Positions 25,240 to 36,000 of a DNA stretch of 64,000 bases are shown in pieces (position 1 is the stretch's first letter; each line of letters begins with the position of its first letter). The notes under the pieces are model-generated. The model ran no database searches, was not told the DNA's origin, and worked only from the letters and a program-made list of their open reading frames with translations. Source of the DNA: Apostichopus japonicus. Its lineage: Eukaryota > Echinodermata > Holothuroidea > Aspidochirotida > Stichopodidae. Both the position numbers and the translations under genes were made by a program. The stretch covers positions 2,809,501 to 2,873,500 of the forward strand of contig NC_092570.1 of NCBI RefSeq assembly GCF_037975245.1, written 5' to 3'.

Positions 25240-26613
25240 GTGTACACTCAAGGTGGTACCTGTATGGCAAGGAAAGCTGCAAGAGTTACAACAAGATATT
25301 GAGGAAGCGTAAATTTTTGCATTATTTAAATTTAGTGATTTAAATTCTTATGTTAATATCAGTTAATTTGTCACATCTGTTGCTATATAATAGTTTTTGG
25401 CAATGAAAGTTGAAGGGGTAAAAGCAAGGTGATGAGGTTATATAGTATATACTTTAGCAAGCTGTTGGCATCACAAAAAAAAAGAAGATATTAAAGTATG
25501 ATTTTAAATTCCTTCATCGGATTTCAACGGTATTTATAACAATTAACAAGATTATAACTATTTGTTTTTCCTTTAAGGATGTTGGATTACTTTAACTGAA
25601 GTGATTGAAATTCAAATAAATATTGTAAGCTGTACATATGGATTTATAAGGGTTAGCTACCAAAGGTAACATGATTGTAGTTGTTACCTATCAAAGGTAA
25701 CAGCTGTGCACACTGAAGAGCTCTGTCCCTTTATGGCAAGGTAAGTTTGAAGTAGTTAGAACTTCAGGTAATGAGAATTGAACTTACAGAAGTATCCTCT
25801 TCCTCTCCTGCAGTTTCTTACATTTTAATTTAGGCCCGCAAAATTTTGCTAACGAATAAAGTAAGATAAATTACTCTTAAACTCTATTATAATAGTAATT
25901 ACTTTGTATTTATAGCTTAATATAGTTGTAGTTTCCCCAGAGGTGAAGGCTGACACATTCATGGTGCAGGTTTATGGCAAAGGGGGAAAAAAGAACTGAA
26001 GGAGTTTTAGAACAAAGTTTGGTTGATCAGGAGAAAAATTGTCCGACTAACAATGTTAACGTTGACATTTGAACTCCAGTGTTGTGCTATTAAATAGAAC
26101 TGACTTGAAGTTGAACAAATTCAAAATGACTGTATTTATAAGTGTCAACCATACATTTGAATATTTATCATCATGACAAGATGCAGCTGTGAGCACTTTT
26201 GAAATGAAAGACACTCAATCGTGCAAACCTACATAAAAAGTCAAGGCAAACCTGTTGGATCTTAAACCTACGTATATATACAAAATTGAGAACTGTGAAT
26301 AAAAAAATTATTTGAGGATATGAAAACTGGATTTTACATAATGGATCTGACCAAAAGACAAGGACAATTAATTTGAACTCTTGTGCAATTAAGTAAGTAA
26401 AGACTAGGCCGTAACGGTCCTGTTGACTGAGCGGAGATGTGATTGGTCAGGGGAGTGTGTGTGTGTGAAAGTGGCAGTCCTAACAAACTCCCCTTCCAAC
26501 AACACTAGCCACTGAAACTCTGCTGATGGAAAAGTTGCTCACATGTACCACACCACAATATCCCCCCCCCCCTCCCCGCTCTCCCACCGAACCTGGTAGC
26601 TAAGACCTAATTG
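25240..26613. other. Intergenic or 3' flank of the Kazal gene
   Basis: AT-rich sequence, except for the minisatellite core copies at about 25660-25705 and a GTGTGTGTG run at 26455. It probably holds the 3' UTR of the Kazal gene. I saw no clear AATAAA on the minus strand close to the stop codon at 26614-26616. Confidence 0.45.
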
Positions 26614-29600
26614 CTACCTGGACAAAATGGAAACCAATTCTATATTGATTGCCTCTTCATATGTCGGTGGAGGATCCAAAGGATTATATGAGCACAATGG
26701 TGGAGCTAATCTGGACTGGGTGGTACCTAGGGCCATGGCTGCCGTATTCATTGTTATTTCAGAGGGCAAGTGGACAGGTGATTCGTGAGACATTGCAGAG
26801 GCCGTCGACCGACCAGAGAATGGATTGATGGGTCCTCCAGGGGACATCTGCTCTGTGGAACAATTCTCCCGATTTTCGCGGTACGAAGGAAGACTAGTAT
26901 CGGTTGGTCCATGGGACATCGCTGCAGATGGAGAGACCCTCAACCATGGATACGAAAAGTCGATGGGTGCTTCAGGATTCTGATCCGTGGAAAAGTTCCC
27001 CCTATTCCGGCTTGACGGATTGACCGTCCATGGATTCTGGTCAGATCTATTTCCAATGTCAGTTCGTCCAAAGAATGGTCGTATCGGTCCTCTGAGGTCC
27101 TGATTTGTGGAATAGTTAACGATGTTTCCATGTGTGAATTCATTCGCCGTTCGCCTACTCCCGGCACTATTTGCAGAATTACTAACGGGGGATCTAGAGA
27201 CCGCAACACCTGGGGTCCATACTGATGAGGGTGGTCGCTGCATACAAGATCAACAAAAAAAATCCCGTCAGGTTGAGGTTTGTTTAATTATGCTGCAAGT
27301 TATTACAGGTTATGTTACGTATGGTTAAAGATCATCATTATGCGTTCCCCCCTCAAAGGTACCTAATTGCTAATTATAACTTTCACCGGCCCTCCCCCCT
27401 CCCTCCCTAAAAAATAGTTTCCTCTAGGTTTTGGCTCTGAAAATTATTATCAGATTTAGAGAAGATCCGAAAAATTAAATGTTCAAGAAGAATGAATGCT
27501 CGGAGGGTGGATGCATTAAACTTGAGGATTGTTCAAGTTTAGACATCGAGTGACAAGTATATGCACTTGCTAGCATGTAGCCTACATATGTGGGGCAGCA
27601 TTTGATGATCTTCAATGAAAAACTATGTTTTTCAATTTGGCACTGAAATTGTCATAATCTGAAAAGATAAAATGTTAATGAAGGTGACCTTTTCTCGACA
27701 GGAAATCTTGGGACGTATGATGATGATATTCAGCCCCCTCCCCCAATGTCATTTTGACAAAGATGGGTAAATTAGTAACCACACTGTAACTTTAAATGTA
27801 ACCAGAGAGGTTTAGTAGACAACTTGATACTTAAGGCCGGTTAAGTCAAAGACGGTGTTGAAAATTTTACTCCCCTTGATGAAAGGGGTTCCTGATTCCC
27901 TGCTTTAAAGTTCAGGTCTAGTCTTGTTTTGACCAACACTAAAAGGCTATAACCATTTTATAGTAACATACCTCAGTAGCCCTCTGCTTAGCTTTATATC
28001 CGATACAACAGAAGATTCCCTGGAAAAATGATAAAAAATTAGATACACACTTGTTGGGGGGTCTCAATTCTCCCCCCCCCCCCCCTCTCCCTCTGATGCA
28101 GCAAAGGAAGGTAGAACATTTTTCTTTTTTAACATTTGAAATATTTTTTCTTTAAATTTTTCCTATATCAAACTAATACAATTGTACAAATAAAGAAAAG
28201 GTATACACTGTACTAGCAATATTACCATTTTTTTATTTTATTTTTTGTACCAGAAATAGCACATGTCAAATATACAGTTTAAAAGGCGGGCACCAAATCA
28301 AATTTGTAAGGTAAACACTGGACTTAATCATGAGAAACCAGCATTGTGGAACATGGAGATCTGAAATACATCTGTAGTGAAAAAAGATCTAAGTGATTAA
28401 TGTACCAGGTAATATATCACCTAGCTAATGTGCTATATATTGCTAGATTGGGCTGTGACTTTCTTTTTCGATAAGGATTGAAAACCAGAAAACCTGAGAA
28501 ACTAGAGTAACCGTTGTGATCCAGTTTCCACAGCAATAAATGTACACATATTTTGAACTCTTCTGTTTTGTATGGCGTGAGTGGTAACATTAGACAAAAC
28601 ATGGAAACAACACTTGTCTGATGGGTTAAATTTAATGTGGGAAAATTCTTCCTTTTGGAAATATTTACATAGACCTATATACATGTATATTATTTACTAT
28701 ATATTTATACGAAATCCCCATTACATGTTATGCTTATTAAAGCAAGAAGGAGGTATGCCAAATGCAAAAGCACAAATTATGTAAAGATTATTTTTATCAA
28801 GCTGGTACAAAATCATGAAAATTTACAGTCCCCATCTTCAGTGATAATGCATTAGCCAACATCCAGTCCCCATTTAAAGAATACAAACAATACCTACCAT
28901 AAAGACGAAAAAGGCTATGACTGCAAAGATAACTATGGCAGTTTTGGACTCCGCTGAAATAAAGAAAAAAAGAAAAAAAAAAAAGGGGAAAGAACATAAA
29001 ATGACCTCTATGGTATGCTCCGTTTAAGCCTACATTAATGATGACATAATTTCTCAGTGCAGAGTGCACCCTTCATGTTTATAACAGTTCCACAGTCCAC
29101 CGTTTTTTTTCCTCTTTTAACTCATCCAAAGAAATAGTCTTTCAAATTTAAAAATAGCACAGCTGCCAAATTGCTTTCATGTTTGTCCTTGACAAATTTA
29201 AAACAGTCGTGTTATGTTGTGTTGTGGCCGAGTGAATAAAGACGGTGGTATTTGAAGCGATGAGGCTTAGCAATCGGGAGGTTCCAGGTTTGATACTCGG
29301 CCGGGTCTTAGTAATGTGGGTTGTTCATCCAATGGGATATACATTTTTCGCATCTAAAATGACTCTCTAACTTCAAAAGATTCCAAATTCATGACGGTCA
29401 AGCTTGCCTATAGAAAATTGGTCGTCCTCAAATAATAACTTGTTACTCAATAGCATAAACTACCCCAATACTGATTCATCCTTGAGCCCACCTACTTGAT
29501 TGACCAGTCACCTGTATGATTATAAACACAAGTGCTCTAATGGCCAGCACTAGTTACTGTCTTGTGTGAAGACAAGTTTGGCTGGACCACTGAAATAGTA

Positions 29601-30442
29601 CACTGTATGTTTAATTATGAATTTGTGCAGAGGAGCGTTCAGTATGGCTAGCATTACCAACTCGGATAGATATTCAATCACCCGTCTTTGGCCAAATAGC
29701 AGGAGACTCAGGTGGTATTTTCTATAGGCAGGGAAGATCTTAATGTTTGAGTTAAAATGTTGCACTGGAAGCCACCCTACGTGTAAGTTGTAATCCATAA
29801 GCCTTTGCAGGATCCTCCTAAATTTATTGGTCTCTTTAGCATCGTAAAAATAACTGCTGATTAATATTATTATTATGCGCGTGGTCGCTACAATAGTGGC
29901 ATCGCTGATCGAATGAACGATACCTACATGACTGGATGCTGAAACTTAAAGTTTCATTATATAGTCTCTGTACATTTGCAGTTTCAGAGGCTAGCTGCTT
30001 AGCCAACTCATTATGAGCCTGTAACGGCGCTCACATGGGCCCTCACTTTGTAGGTACCTACATGTGTTTTCCGCCCAAAAAATAATACCATTAACAACCG
30101 GAAAGTTCTTTCTTTATACTGCAAGCACTTCATGCGCACTCCAATACTGCCTATTGGCAGGCAAATGCAATTCTAGTTGTAGATGAGTCAATTCAGGCTT
30201 TAAAAGTCTTTCGCTCTCCTATACAAGTAGTTTGCATCTCAGAAACTGACCAAACGGGATCATGAGACTGTGTTAATTAGCCTTAGTAGTCCAGCCACTT
30301 GTAATCCGTGGGCCTAAGATCTTTAACGGATCATAGGCTCAATAATTTGACATCATGTCTTCTCCATTTTGTTGTGTGTAACTTAACAACATACACAAAA
30401 CCTAGCTCTGTGCCCTTTAAGTCACCTTTCATAAAATGTTAC

Positions 30443-30520
<78 letters not shown>

Positions 30521-33379
30521 AGTCCTAGTAGCAGGGATGTGCCCAGGATTTCCTGAGTGCCGGGTATACTGATCGCCGTCCCAGGGGAGGGGTCTACGGG
30601 GGAGGGGCCGGTGTCCCCCTCGATTTTTGAAGGTGCTCAGATGCCAATGCTGGCACTTGTGTAGCTTTTTTAGCACATACACAAGTATTAGTTTTGCTAA
30701 CTATTTACATTTTGTAGTTTTTTTTTTTAGTGAAATATATATATTACGTACCTGGTAAAGTTATTGGTTTGTTTCAAAGAGATTTTACAAGGAACCGATT
30801 GATAGCCGTAAGTAATGTTTCTCGCATGCGTAACTGATGCATTATTAGTCTGTATGATTTTGGCATAGGCTAGGCCCAATTTATGTTGACTATATCGTTA
30901 GGAATGTCGGGATTTTAGATGCAAATAGTGCTGGGCGGGATTCACGATTTTTAAGACAGTGCTGGGCAGTAATGTTTAGTGCTGGGCGGGGCCGCCCAGT
31001 GCCGCCCAGAGTGGGCCGTACATCACTGTAGTAGGTAAACTGCATGCATGTATATATATTTTAGTTTTGTATGGGATTTAATGACTGTACATACTTGGTA
31101 AACAGAATACTGTGGCACGGGTTGTTAGGTCAGGTTTGTCTTCGCAATCTCTAGTCCTTACTAATTCACAGAATGATGAATAAGTCACTCCATCTGAACC
31201 ACACACTGACTTAGCATCATGGCCGAGGCGATCACAATTCGACCACCAACAAAAGGCTGCAAAGTACAAAAGAAAGGATTAAGGTACTTAATTCTCACTG
31301 GCACAGAGGAAACAACAACAAACATGCCCAGGGGCGGCGATCTGTTTCAAATATTGGGGGGGGACATTTGCTTGGATGCAGGCGAATTACTATCAAAGCG
31401 GAGCGCCACCATTGGTTGGCGCGCAGCGTACAAGAAAATTTCTGGTTTTGATAGCCCCCAGATCACCGGAAATGGCACTTCTCGGGCTTGAAAATGACCA
31501 ACCAGATGTAAACTTTTGCCTGAGAACCAAGTTTTTCCTAATATTTTTTTTTTCATTCACAACCTTTTTTCAAGATTGTCACCAATCACACATCATGTTC
31601 GACCTCATTACATCTCCTGTGGATCATTGCTTTTGTAGGTAATTGTACGTAACGCCACACAATACCCGTCAGCCCCACGTTTCAAGGTTTTAAGCCCATT
31701 ATTTTTTTCAGAATTTGAATAATAAATTCACTTGAAAACATACCCATAATGTTGCACAAAATTTCATCTATGGACAACCAATATAGAAAACCCCCCCTCA
31801 ACCCCTAACAGACTGGTCAAAATTGCACGAGTAGAGAGAAGTATGATGAAGAATGTTGGTCAAGGAATTTTCGAAAATTCAGACACAGATAAATTATTGG
31901 TGTACAAATATTAAAACCTCTTATAACGGCTACTATTAAACTTCGATATCATAGAAAATACCCAAAAAATATGCTCGAGGGGGAGGGCTGTCTCCACCCT
32001 TCACCCCCCCCCTCCCTTGGCTACGCACCTGCGGTTAGACATCTTGTAGGAAACAGGCCAAATGGAAACCAGTGAACTCATATCGATGTGGATCATAATG
32101 ATTGTACGTACTTACACTCATACAAAAGATGCAAACCAAATTTCATTACGGATGCAGTCCGTCTAGCTAGTCATTTCGAGAAAAAAAGTAAAAACTACTT
32201 TCGGTTATATATAGTAACAAATTGTGACACGGTTAGACAGGCACCTTGCGAGGAATTTGCCAAGGGAGGGGCAAAACTTGTACCCAGACTTTGTAAGCGT
32301 AGCACCGCCATAAGTTGGCGCGAAGCACAAAAGAAAATTTTGGCCGAAAATGTCTCCCAGATCGCTGGAAATGGCACTTCCCAGGCCTTGTAAGTTGCAT
32401 CTAAGCATTTTCTATTTTGAAATTACTAGCGATATCATAAAAAAATACAAAACATATGCTTAAAAAACACTATGCCACCAAATATTGGGGGGGATATTAG
32501 ATACTATATCCCCCCACCAAAAATATTGGGGGGGACATGTCCCCCCCGTCCCCCCCATGATCGCCGCCCATGTACATGCCAAACTAAATAACTCACATAT
32601 TGCATAAATTAGGAGGGTCCAATTTGTGTTGTCAACTACACCCCCCCCTCCCACCCACCTCCTCTCTTTTCAATGTGATACAAGTCTCAGATTTAAAGAC
32701 AGAGCTGAGTGAATATCCTGACCAGTATTAGCTGAAGTTGAGTGAGCTCACACTGCAGCTGTTACATATATATATACTCCATGAATTGCTTTAAGTTTAT
32801 ACACCATCGTATCATGATCAGATTAAGTGACAGAGGAATTGTCATTTAATCAAACTTATTCCTTTTTGGGAGATTTAGATTTACTTTCCTTCACACTCTC
32901 AATGCTGAAGATTGACTTAATGTACGTATGACATAGCCGATCCACATACCTGTGCTTCACTTGTCTTCAGTTTTCTTTATTTATTTGGATATGTTTATTT
33001 CTGTAATCGAGATTAGTTTTGCTATAAATTGCAAATTGATAATAATCCATTGTTTTATATCTATACAAGAAATGGAAATTCATATGAACGATAGACCACC
33101 CTTGCATGGGTGACATTCCACAACTACATATACAAAGCATTGTGATTATGTTTATTGAGACTATAAAAGTGTTATGTTTTACACTGAGTTTTTGTGTTGC
33201 ATAGGAGGAACCAACCTATGGTGCTGTGTGTTAGACTATAAGTAGTGCAGTGTGTGTTCTAGTCTGAAGTACATGGTTTTAATAGGCCGCACATCACAAG
33301 AATTAATATTATTGGAAAAAGGTTCAAACCAGCTGCACCTACATCATTCCATCTGCAATCCACACATATAGTTAATATC

Positions 33380-33443
<64 letters not shown>

Positions 33444-33773
33444 CATATCCTTTAACCACAATATTGGTTCTGTGCAAACCCATGTTGACATTGTTAAATA
33501 TTATTAGCAACATGTGTAAATATACATGTTATTTCAGTTAGAGAATATATTCAGATATACTTACTGCAATCAGTCCAGCAAACAAATGAAGTCAAGACCC
33601 ATGTTGACATTGTTAAATATTATTAGCACCATGTGTAAACATGTTATTTCAGTTGGAGGATATAGTCACATATACTTACTGCAATCAGTCCAACCAACAA
33701 ATGAAGCCAAGACCAGACCAAAGACCTTCTGGAGCACCAACATAAATTCTACTCGTCGGAGCCATTGCACCAT
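26614..33773 (-). CDS. Kazal-domain single-pass membrane protein with PPxY cytoplasmic tail
   Basis: Exons (minus strand): 33680-33773, 31095-31256, 28898-28953, 27972-28019, 26614-27237. They total 984 nt, 327 residues, with phases closing (1,1,0,0) and GT-AG sites throughout. Seen: signal peptide 1-28 (Met11 is an alternative start). One Kazal domain spans about 31-83 with VCGSDGVTY and Cys34, 39, 50, 61, 69 and 83, plus Cys31. The C-x10-C spacing after VCG is canonical, while C4-x7-C5 is follistatin-like. The helix is about 91-110, then CC. The tail (111-327) is Pro/Asn/Ser-rich with three loose repeats (NYSTNQ/NFSTDQ/NCSTEQ, two followed by GPIxPFxGR). PPPTYEEA (Tyr313) lies near the C-terminus. 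Kazal domains usually inhibit serine proteases, and PPxY binds WW domains, typically of NEDD4-type ubiquitin ligases. I infer a surface protein turned over or sorted through such a ligase. No named family has this architecture to my knowledge. Confidence 0.8.
28071..28083. repeat. Poly-C run in Kazal-gene intron
   Basis: A run of about 13 C bases just upstream (minus-strand sense) of the 48-nt exon. In the minus strand it is poly-G. Similar 10-20 base runs recur about every 2-5 kb in the window. Confidence 0.7.
29222..29395 (+). mobile_element. tRNA(Ser/Leu)-like SINE, family 2, copy 1
   Basis: The head GTGGCCGAGTGAATAAAG is a class II tRNA 5' half. A long variable-arm-like part follows, then a T-loop-like GGTTCCAGGTTTGATAC. 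The body continues with TTGTTCATCCAA and CATCTAAAATGACTCTCTAA. The same order is found on the minus strand at 48880-49053. It lies in intron 2 of the Kazal gene (28954-31094). Confidence 0.65.
30440..30519. repeat. (AT)n microsatellite
   Basis: An almost uninterrupted TA run in intron 2 of the Kazal gene, immediately beside a terminal-inverted-repeat element starting at 30532. Confidence 0.9.
30532..31028. mobile_element. hAT-like terminal-inverted-repeat element
   Basis: The left end is CAGGGATGTGCCCAGG. The right end, inverted, is CAGTGATGTACGGCCC. TAGTAG lies directly outside both ends (30526-30531 and 31029-31034), shorter than the expected 8-bp duplication. The interior has repeated GTGCTGGGCGG and GCCGCCCAGTG blocks near the right end, forming sub-terminal palindromes. 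It ends about 65 bp from the Kazal exon. Confidence 0.6.
31329..32572. mobile_element. hAT-type non-autonomous element, 1.24 kb, with 8-bp flanking duplication
   Basis: The ends are CAGGGGCGGCGATC and, inverted, CATGGGCGGCGATC. The flanks are AACATGCC (31321-31328) and TACATGCC (32573-32580), 7 of 8 matching. Poly-G blocks with AAATATTGGGGGGG sit inside both ends. The interior holds further TIR-family pieces (GGAATTTGCC, GTAGCACCGCC, CTTGGCTACGCACC), so it is probably nested. No transposase frame is present. It lies in intron 1 of the Kazal gene. Confidence 0.75.
33381..33440. repeat. (AT)n microsatellite
   Basis: A TA run of about 60 bases in intron 1 of the Kazal gene, next to the duplicated signal-peptide exon segment. 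Confidence 0.9.
33478..33714 (-). repeat. Tandem duplication covering the 3' half of the Kazal gene's first exon and its splice donor
   Basis: Two adjacent units of about 115-119 bp share CATGTTGACATTGTTAAATA, TATTTCAGTT, TATACTTACTGCAATCAGTC and AAATGAAG. The right unit (from about 33597) contains the true exon end at 33680. The left unit carries an exon-like copy with its own intact GTAAGT donor (exon-like end at 33565). Because the left unit lies inside intron 1, it is a potential alternative donor. Its use would add about 115 nt and shift the frame. Confidence 0.75.
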
Positions 33774-33957
33774 TGTTCTTTTCAAACTAAGGTGTAAATT
33801 AAGTTCTGTCCTTCACCATATATAAGAATGGAAATTAGAAATATCAGGAAAAGAGCGAAAAAGAATTATGATTTAGTCACTACATGTAATTGCTCTTAAA
33901 AGAGTGGCATTGTGCTGATATATAAACATATATAATTTTCATGCTCGCTACAATTTC

Positions 33958-34034
33958 AATATAGATAGATAGAAAGACAGACAGACAGACAGACAGACAT
34001 ATAGATAGATAGATATATGTATGTATGTATATGT
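33958..34034. repeat. Compound (GATA)(GACA)(GTAT) microsatellite at a SINE tail
   Basis: GATA units, then GACA units, then GATA and GTAT units run directly up to the 3' end of the SINE at 34035. In SINE orientation this is an ACATAC/ATCT tail, so the array is best read as an expanded SINE tail. Confidence 0.85.
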
Positions 34035-34242
34035 GATCTTCCCGCAAGCAGGAACTCGCGAAAGAAGCCATGGAGGCTTATAGACTCGCAAGCTGACCGA
34101 AGCCAATCTCTCGGCACACATTCATTTAACGTCCATGTCAGGAAGTTGTTATTGAACAACACCCTTGCCAGACGACACACATTGCTGTCGGCGGGGAATC
34201 GAACCGGGGATCTCATGACTGGGAGACGCCGGCGTTAACTGG
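34035..34242 (-). mobile_element. tRNA-derived SINE, family 1, copy 2
   Basis: Same structure as the copy at 11327. In minus-strand reading, a tRNA-like head (GTTAACGCCGGCGTCTCCC, T-loop-like CCCGGTTCGATTCCCC) is followed by the shared body with GGTCAGCTTGCGAGTC and the CCTGCTTGCGGG hairpin end. Here the B-box GGTTCGATTCC is nearly perfect, making it the best preserved promoter of the three copies. Confidence 0.75.
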
Positions 34243-34377
34243 CGTATGCATGTATGTTTATATGTACTGTATGTGTACACATGCACATAACATTTTACCA
34301 TCAATTGCTAGGCTCTTTCACATGCCTGTTTCTACAAATATTAATGCAGTCAATCTGAAATAAACATGTGTATTAAC

Positions 34378-34905
34378 CAGGGACGTAGCCAGGGGGGAGG
34401 GGGTGGTCAATGGCTCCAACCCCTCCCCTTTCGGTACCCCGAAAATAAAATTTAACTAAAAGCAGGAAATGTCATTAAAGCCCTCTTTTCAGGTCGAAGG
34501 AAGCTAAGCGACCCTTCTCAATCTTTCCCCTGAAGGTTCGTTTGCTACGTACGGTGGCTTAATAGGGACATTGGGGGGAAACAAATTGTCCTCAAATCTC
34601 GGAATGTTTACTTTTTTTTTATCTTGAATTGACTTTATTTGACCAAAATTTTGACTTTATAAGTTGAAACTTTGTGATAAAAATGTCAAAATTTGTACTT
34701 TTTAAACCAGTGTAGATCTAAGTAATACAATAATCTCATATTGTTTTATTTCCTGCAACGTGGGAGGCATTTTGGGCAAAAATTTTCTTTGTACTGTACA
34801 TCATGGTGCTCCTTTAAGTGTAATAATGCTCCTTTTGTGAGAAGTGCGACATTTGATATTCTGCTCCCCCCCCCCCCCCCTTTCAAATTTCTGGCTGCAT
34901 CCCTG
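34378..34905. mobile_element. hAT-type non-autonomous element with 8-bp flanking duplication
   Basis: The ends are CAGGGACGTAGCCAGG and, inverted, CAGGGATGCAGCCAGA. The flanks are GTATTAAC (34370-34377) and GTATTAAG (34906-34913), matching at 7 of 8 positions. Inside are poly-G near the left end and poly-C near the right end, and no transposase frame. Length is 528 bp. Confidence 0.78.
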
Positions 34906-35756
34906 GTATTAAGTCCCACAATCAGGTCCCTATTATTCAGCCTAGATCAAACTTGCTGGTTTTTAAATTAGGTAAAGTACTACTGGGAAGGTTTTGCATC
35001 CAATTGTTACTCAGTCATTTCTATATCATTAAGCACGGCAAGAACTCCTCACTACCTATTAATTCTACCATCATATATATCTGTACCGAGTAGTTTACAG
35101 ACAGCAGTTTCCTGATGCAAAATGCCTAATGGCATATTACTAAGTACTATACCAAGCAGAATGTACTTCATCTTCATGGATAGCTAAGAATTCTTAGCTA
35201 TTTCAATCACCCTAAGTAACAGTAACAGATTCAGTTAACCCTGTTCTTAATTATAACTCACGCAGCAAATAAGTTACTTGTGTAAAGACTGGCAGGGGTT
35301 GCTTTTGAAAAAAAACAAAACAATGCAAAACTTTGCATTGACTTAATTGTTCTCAGATTTCCTCTTTTGTTTCTCATGAAAATGCTATCCTAACTTACTA
35401 TTTTCTTAAACGAATGCTTGGGCCTACACCGTTAGAAAGCTGATGAATTAAATCAAGTTAAAAATAGGCCTACCACATTTTATTCTGTTGAATGAGATAT
35501 ATTAAATTAACTACGCATTTGAGACTTTTCTTAAACAGTAACGACATGAATGACGAAAGTCACAGTATGGATGCTCGCTTTGTTTCCTGCCATAATGCGA
35601 TCACATTAAACATATTGAACAGAAATTCTAAGCTACAGCCTATGCTTAATTTAAAATCACGGGTTCATCTGTTAGGCTAGGGCCTACGGATATGATTTAC
35701 TTATCTAATATTGACATAAATACATAAGTTTTTCCCCGTGACGGAAAATTACTTGC

Positions 35757-36000
35757 CTTCCTATCCTAGTCACTTGCAGGCGGTAACGTTGGGAGGCCGG
35801 CAGCAATTGGGACTGAAGCGGATACATAAACTAAATGTGTGCTGTCGACGTAACGAGCATCGTCTTTATTTCGCAGAATAGTCATTTGGCAGAGTACATG
35901 CGCGCGGACGGACAGCATGATATATTGCGCTGTCAGGATCTTCATGTGGTTTTGAAATAATGTAAACACAAAACGGTTGCCAGGTTACGCAACCGGCCAA
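35757..36000 (-). promoter_or_regulatory. Possible promoter and 5' UTR exon of the Kazal gene
   Basis: A CpG-richer patch stands out in AT-rich surroundings (GCGCGCGGACGG, GTTGCGTAACC). On the minus strand it ends in AGGAAG followed by GCAAGT, which is the consensus of the minor GC-AG donor class (boundary at 35757). An acceptor-like ACACCTTAG lies about 20 bp before the Kazal start codon. I infer, without transcript support, that this could be the first non-coding exon. Confidence 0.25.

Noticed and set aside
26785-27015. Plus-strand 76-residue and minus-strand 89-residue frames in the Kazal tail exon
   Set aside because: They are shadow frames of the 624-nt tail exon, which is joined in frame to upstream exons.
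29222-29303. tRNA-Ser or tRNA-Leu gene
   Set aside because: The anticodon arm is not intact, and the following body recurs at 48880-49053. Read as a SINE head.
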